Shown: piece after piece, positions 61,186 through 64,000 of the stretch
How positions within the stretch are numbered: the stretch's first letter is position 1
Layout of the letters: each line of letters begins with the position of its first letter
DNA from: Eublepharis macularius
Taxonomy: Eukaryota > Chordata > Lepidosauria > Squamata > Eublepharidae
Length of the DNA: 64,000 nucleotides
Assembly (NCBI RefSeq): GCF_028583425.1
Contig: NC_072805.1
Span: 19,664,001 to 19,728,000, forward strand
Direction: 5' to 3'
Notes under the pieces: model-generated
Told to the model about the DNA's origin: nothing
Databases searched by the model: none
Seen by the model: the letters and a program-made list of their open reading frames with translations, nothing else
Position numbers and translations under genes: made by a program

Positions 61186-63459
61186 CTATCCAATAAAGCA
61201 AGAGAGATCCAATTCGTTATTAAGCCCTTGAGGAGCCAAGGAATTTAATTTAAAGATCCATTGAGCCTCCAACTGTAATAGTTTTTTAGAGCAGTCTGAT
61301 ATACAAGGGTCTGAAACAACTTCTAATACCGAGATTTTAAAATCTTTAAAATCCTTATGCTTCAACCAGTAATGAGATACTAGAGGAGCCTCCTCCACTC
61401 TGTTCCTGACCCTGGAGATATGTTCCTGAATTCTTATTTTTAATGGGCGTGTGGTGCTTCCCACATAGTACATCCGGCAACTACATCTAATCACATATAC
61501 CACGTTCGTGGTCTTACAAGTGGTGAAATTTTTCTGATAAGATCTCCGTCCTTCCAACAAGCTGTTTAACTTTACCATCATGCAACAAACGTTGCATTCT
61601 CCACATGGGAAGTGCCCCTGAGGCATAGTCCGCGTTTGATTAATGACTTTGAACTCCGAGCGCATCAATATATCTTTAAGTGATCGCGTGCGGCGGTAAC
61701 CGATCTCTGGGGGCTCTTCGCAGCCCGGTATTTCGGCTACTAGATGCCAATGCTTCCTTATCAATTTACAAATTGGGGTTGATAAATTGGTGTATTCCAT
61801 AGCCCATTTTAAAGAACCGACTAGGGAGCGGTTCTTGGGTCTTAAAAGATCTGCTCTAGGCGTGGACATTGCCCTAGAGCACGCCGATTCAATAGCTGGC
61901 CACGGGTAGCCCCTATTCACAAACGCCGCACCAAGCTCTGTGCCGCATACACTAAAGTCTCTATAGTTGGTAGAGTTCCTTTTTAGTCTGAGGAACTGCC
62001 CCATGGGAATATTTCTCTTTAAATGTGTAGGGTGGAAGGATGTATAGTGTAGGTATGAGCATCTGTCTGTGACTTTTTTAAAAGGTCGCACGCCTAAGAG
62101 ACCTTGGCTACGTCTGTAAATAACCACATTCAGATAGTTAATGCTAACCCCACTTCCTTGCCAGGTAAACTTTATGTCTGCATTCAATGAATTCATCCAA
62201 TGGCCAAATGGCTCTGCTATATCTGATGATTTTAGGATCATGATGACATCATCAATGTAGCGTTTGAATAGCACTATCTGATCCAAATATGGATTGTTGT
62301 CATCGTGAAAGATCCATTGGTTTTCAATCTCTGACATAAAAAGGTTGGCGATACTGGGGGCGGCAGCGCACCCCATCACCACCCCTTTGATTTGATAAAA
62401 AGAACAGTCAGCGAACTTAAAGTAATTGCGCTCCAGGACAATATCCAAAATGTTAAGGAGGAAAGGTGTAGAGGGAGATTGGGACTCCCTAGACAAAAGT
62501 GCCTTCTCTACTACTGCCCACGCGCCCTCGTGGGGAATAGAAGTGTATAACGAACTCACGTCTAAAGTCATCAAATAAGATGTTTGTGGAATCTCCAGGG
62601 ACTCTATCAGGGATATCAGAGACATCGTATCCTTGAGGTAGCTTTTTGTTTTAACCACCAGCGGTTGCAAGAAGGAATCTAAGAATACTGATAACGGCTC
62701 CAAAACAGAGTTTGAGCCGGAGATGATCGGGCGGCCGGGGGGTGGAAGTCCCCCCTTATGTATTTTTGGGAGGGTATAGAAGGCAGGAGTCCTAGGCTGG
62801 TCATTAATTAGTGCATCATGTGTCTTCTTGTCTATTTCGTTGGTCATTAGCCCTTCGTCCAGGACGATTTTTATCACTCGTTTTATCTGGGCTAAAGGAT
62901 TGAGTGGAATAGATCTATAGTCTGTCTCCACACCTAATTGTCTTTCCACCTCTTGCACATAATGATGCACATCTTGTATAACTATACCACCTCCCTTATC
63001 TGCTGCTTTTATAATGATGTTTGGATCGTTTCTTAAAGCGGAAAGGGCCACCCATTCCTCTTTGTTAAGATTGTATCTTTTAAAATGTCGTTCTCCTTCT
63101 AATTTTCTGATGTCCCTCAGTACCACTTTCTCAAAAGCCTCGATCATGGGATCTGTGATCGAGGGACAAAATGAGGACTTGAATCTAAGCCCACAAGGAA
63201 CGGGGGCGGGAGGGCTGTTGCCAAAAAGTTTTTTAAGTTTATTAAGGCGAACAAGTTTGTAGACATCTAATCTGGTATTAAATGCATCATACTTGGGGGT
63301 GGGCACAAAGCCCAGCCCCTTATTAAGTACCGATCTCTCTAGGGCGCTTAGCTCTCTTGAGGACAAATTAAAAACTAAGTCCTCTGTTTTGGAGGCCGTT
63401 TGAGGCGTCCTGGAGCCTTGCCTAAAAAATGGCCACGGGGCTGGAAAGGGACATTTCAA
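61186..63459 (-). CDS. Penelope-like reverse transcriptase with GIY-YIG endonuclease
   Basis: Copies element RNA into DNA at a nick made by its own endonuclease. Starting at codon 63459 there are 757 residues. N-terminal Penelope block GLGFVPTPKYDAFNTRLDVY; RT motif A TLDVSSLYTSIPHEG; motif B GVVMGCAAAPSIANLFMSEI; motif C RYIDDVIMIL with the YIDD aspartates; then INYLNVVIYR. Near the end a cysteine cluster CGECNVCC and the GIY-YIG nuclease (VVYVIRCSC, YYVGSTTRPLKIRIQEH). All catalytic motifs are visible. The frame opens at TTG with a stop shortly upstream, and the first in-frame ATG is about 100 residues in, past the conserved N-terminal block. Entry from the overlapping first frame or non-AUG initiation is therefore inferred. 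Confidence 0.88.
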   Translation of the reverse strand: MKCPFPAPWPFFRQGSRTPQTASKTEDLVFNLSSRELSALERSVLNKGLGFVPTPKYDAFNTRLDVYKLVRLNKLKKLFGNSPPAPVPCGLRFKSSFCPSITDPMIEAFEKVVLRDIRKLEGERHFKRYNLNKEEWVALSALRNDPNIIIKAADKGGGIVIQDVHHYVQEVERQLGVETDYRSIPLNPLAQIKRVIKIVLDEGLMTNEIDKKTHDALINDQPRTPAFYTLPKIHKGGLPPPGRPIISGSNSVLEPLSVFLDSFLQPLVVKTKSYLKDTMSLISLIESLEIPQTSYLMTLDVSSLYTSIPHEGAWAVVEKALLSRESQSPSTPFLLNILDIVLERNYFKFADCSFYQIKGVVMGCAAAPSIANLFMSEIENQWIFHDDNNPYLDQIVLFKRYIDDVIMILKSSDIAEPFGHWMNSLNADIKFTWQGSGVSINYLNVVIYRRSQGLLGVRPFKKVTDRCSYLHYTSFHPTHLKRNIPMGQFLRLKRNSTNYRDFSVCGTELGAAFVNRGYPWPAIESACSRAMSTPRADLLRPKNRSLVGSLKWAMEYTNLSTPICKLIRKHWHLVAEIPGCEEPPEIGYRRTRSLKDILMRSEFKVINQTRTMPQGHFPCGECNVCCMMVKLNSLLEGRRSYQKNFTTCKTTNVVYVIRCSCRMYYVGSTTRPLKIRIQEHISRVRNRVEEAPLVSHYWLKHKDFKDFKISVLEVVSDPCISDCSKKLLQLEAQWIFKLNSLAPQGLNNELDLSCFIG

Positions 63460-63908
63460 TTCCGCAAAGACCTAGTGCTAGAGCCCTCATCTCCAGAGGT
63501 GTCTGTTTCGGATGGTTCCGTAGTTTCGAACTCAGAACCTGACTGTAAATTTCTAGCCCAGGAGACCTTTTTGCGGGGTTTAATATTATCTCCATCCTTC
63601 CACTGATATATCCTACCTGATGTATAGTCCCTCCTGTCCCTGTTGAACTTTTTCAATTTCAGCTCCTTAAGTTTTGCCTCACTCTCCCTTATACTGCGAT
63701 CTAATTCAGACTTCTTAGCCTCAAACTCCTCAAGGGTTAATTTAGCCTTAAGTAGATCCTTGGCTTTAGCAATTTCCAAAGACAATTTTTCAACTTCTGC
63801 ATTAGAGGTCTTAATCAGAAGAAGCATTAAGTCAAATGAGCATTTATTCAATATAGCCGCCCACCGTGTTTTAAAGTCTTCGTCATCCCTGAACATACCA
63901 GGTGGCAT
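63456..63908 (-). CDS. Penelope-like element ORF1, coiled-coil protein
   Basis: About 150 residues from the ATG at 63908. A helical, charged middle (KLSLEIAKAKDLLKAK, LDRSIRESEAKLKELKLKK) looks like a coiled coil, followed by a basic stretch and an acidic serine/threonine-rich end (ETTEPSETDTSGDEGSS). It may bind the element RNA; function is inferred. Its stop overlaps the start region of the second frame, which lies one base back. Confidence 0.7.
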   Translation of the reverse strand: MPPGMFRDDEDFKTRWAAILNKCSFDLMLLLIKTSNAEVEKLSLEIAKAKDLLKAKLTLEEFEAKKSELDRSIRESEAKLKELKLKKFNRDRRDYTSGRIYQWKDGDNIKPRKKVSWARNLQSGSEFETTEPSETDTSGDEGSSTRSLRN

Positions 63909-64000
63909 ACCACCCCCGATGATATTCAACCTCTATGTAAAGCCTTTAGGAGAACTCATTCACAGCTATGGAATTGGAGGCCATCAATATGAAGATGACA

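Larger units (their letters stand above)
60474..64000 (-). mobile_element. Penelope-like retroelement (GIY-YIG type), 5' end beyond window
   Basis: Two open frames on the minus strand (63908-63456 and 63459-61186) and an AT-rich 3' region of about 710 bp (61185-60474). The 3' region carries CTGAGAAGAA-GTAA-CA-TTAC-GAAACGGG near 60855-60825, a degenerate hammerhead-like pattern as known from Penelope-like terminal repeats. The long undamaged frame suggests a recent insertion. It cut the H4 copy, itself within an L2 fragment. Confidence 0.8.

Noticed and set aside
60474-64000. LTR retrovirus or Polinton
   Set aside because: The polymerase has Penelope-type motifs and a GIY-YIG nuclease; no capsid, protease, integrase or envelope frame. 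None was seen elsewhere in the window.

Overview
The window looks like vertebrate nuclear DNA, most likely from a squamate reptile and possibly a gecko. It is intron-rich, has CR1/L2-type LINE debris, tRNA- and 5S-rRNA-derived SINEs, very many short DNA transposons and a Penelope-like retroelement. The species call is an inference from repeat content and gene type. No bacterial, viral or LTR-retroviral gene was seen.

Host genes. (1) Positions 653-11513 (+) hold the last seven coding exons of DRC7 (CCDC135), a subunit of the axonemal nexin-dynein regulatory complex; splice phases agree at every junction and the stop is at 11511-11513. (2) Converging on it, on the minus strand from 36886 down to 16204, is a five-exon gene that I reconstruct as a 329-residue type I membrane receptor: signal peptide, two V-type Ig domains, an uncharged transmembrane helix, and a tail with two ITIM-like motifs (VTYADL and VVYAEV). 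All junctions are phase 1. It looks like an inhibitory leukocyte receptor with NKp30/TMIGD2-like Ig folds, and I cannot match it to a named gene. (3) A second signal-peptide exon with its own TATA box lies at 48790-48856 (-). It is either an alternative promoter/first exon or the start of a paralogue.

Layout. 1-11.5 kb: DRC7 exons and introns. 11.5-16.2 kb: intergenic, mostly MITEs and SINEs. 16.2-37 kb: the Ig receptor with repeat-filled introns. 31.0-35.3 kb: a large inverted duplication, inside the first intron, broken up by later insertions. 37-48.8 kb: repeats only. 48.8 kb: the second signal exon. 49-60.5 kb: repeats. 60.5-64 kb: a Penelope-like element with a long open reverse transcriptase/GIY-YIG frame.

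Repeat families named here for reference. H1-H4 are four hAT-type MITE families with 8-bp target duplications. P1 is a palindromic PIF/Harbinger-like MITE with 3-bp TNA duplications. SINE-A, -B, -C and -D are tRNA-like or short SINEs, and SINE-5S is derived from 5S rRNA. R1 and R2 are two families of unusual units that usually sit in the genome as head-to-head inverted dimers between 12-15 bp target duplications. Both carry a CTGANGA...stem...GAAA pattern resembling a hammerhead ribozyme core; that, and the Penelope-like element nearby, suggest they are non-autonomous Penelope-type passengers. I consider R1/R2 and the ITIM receptor the most interesting parts of the window.
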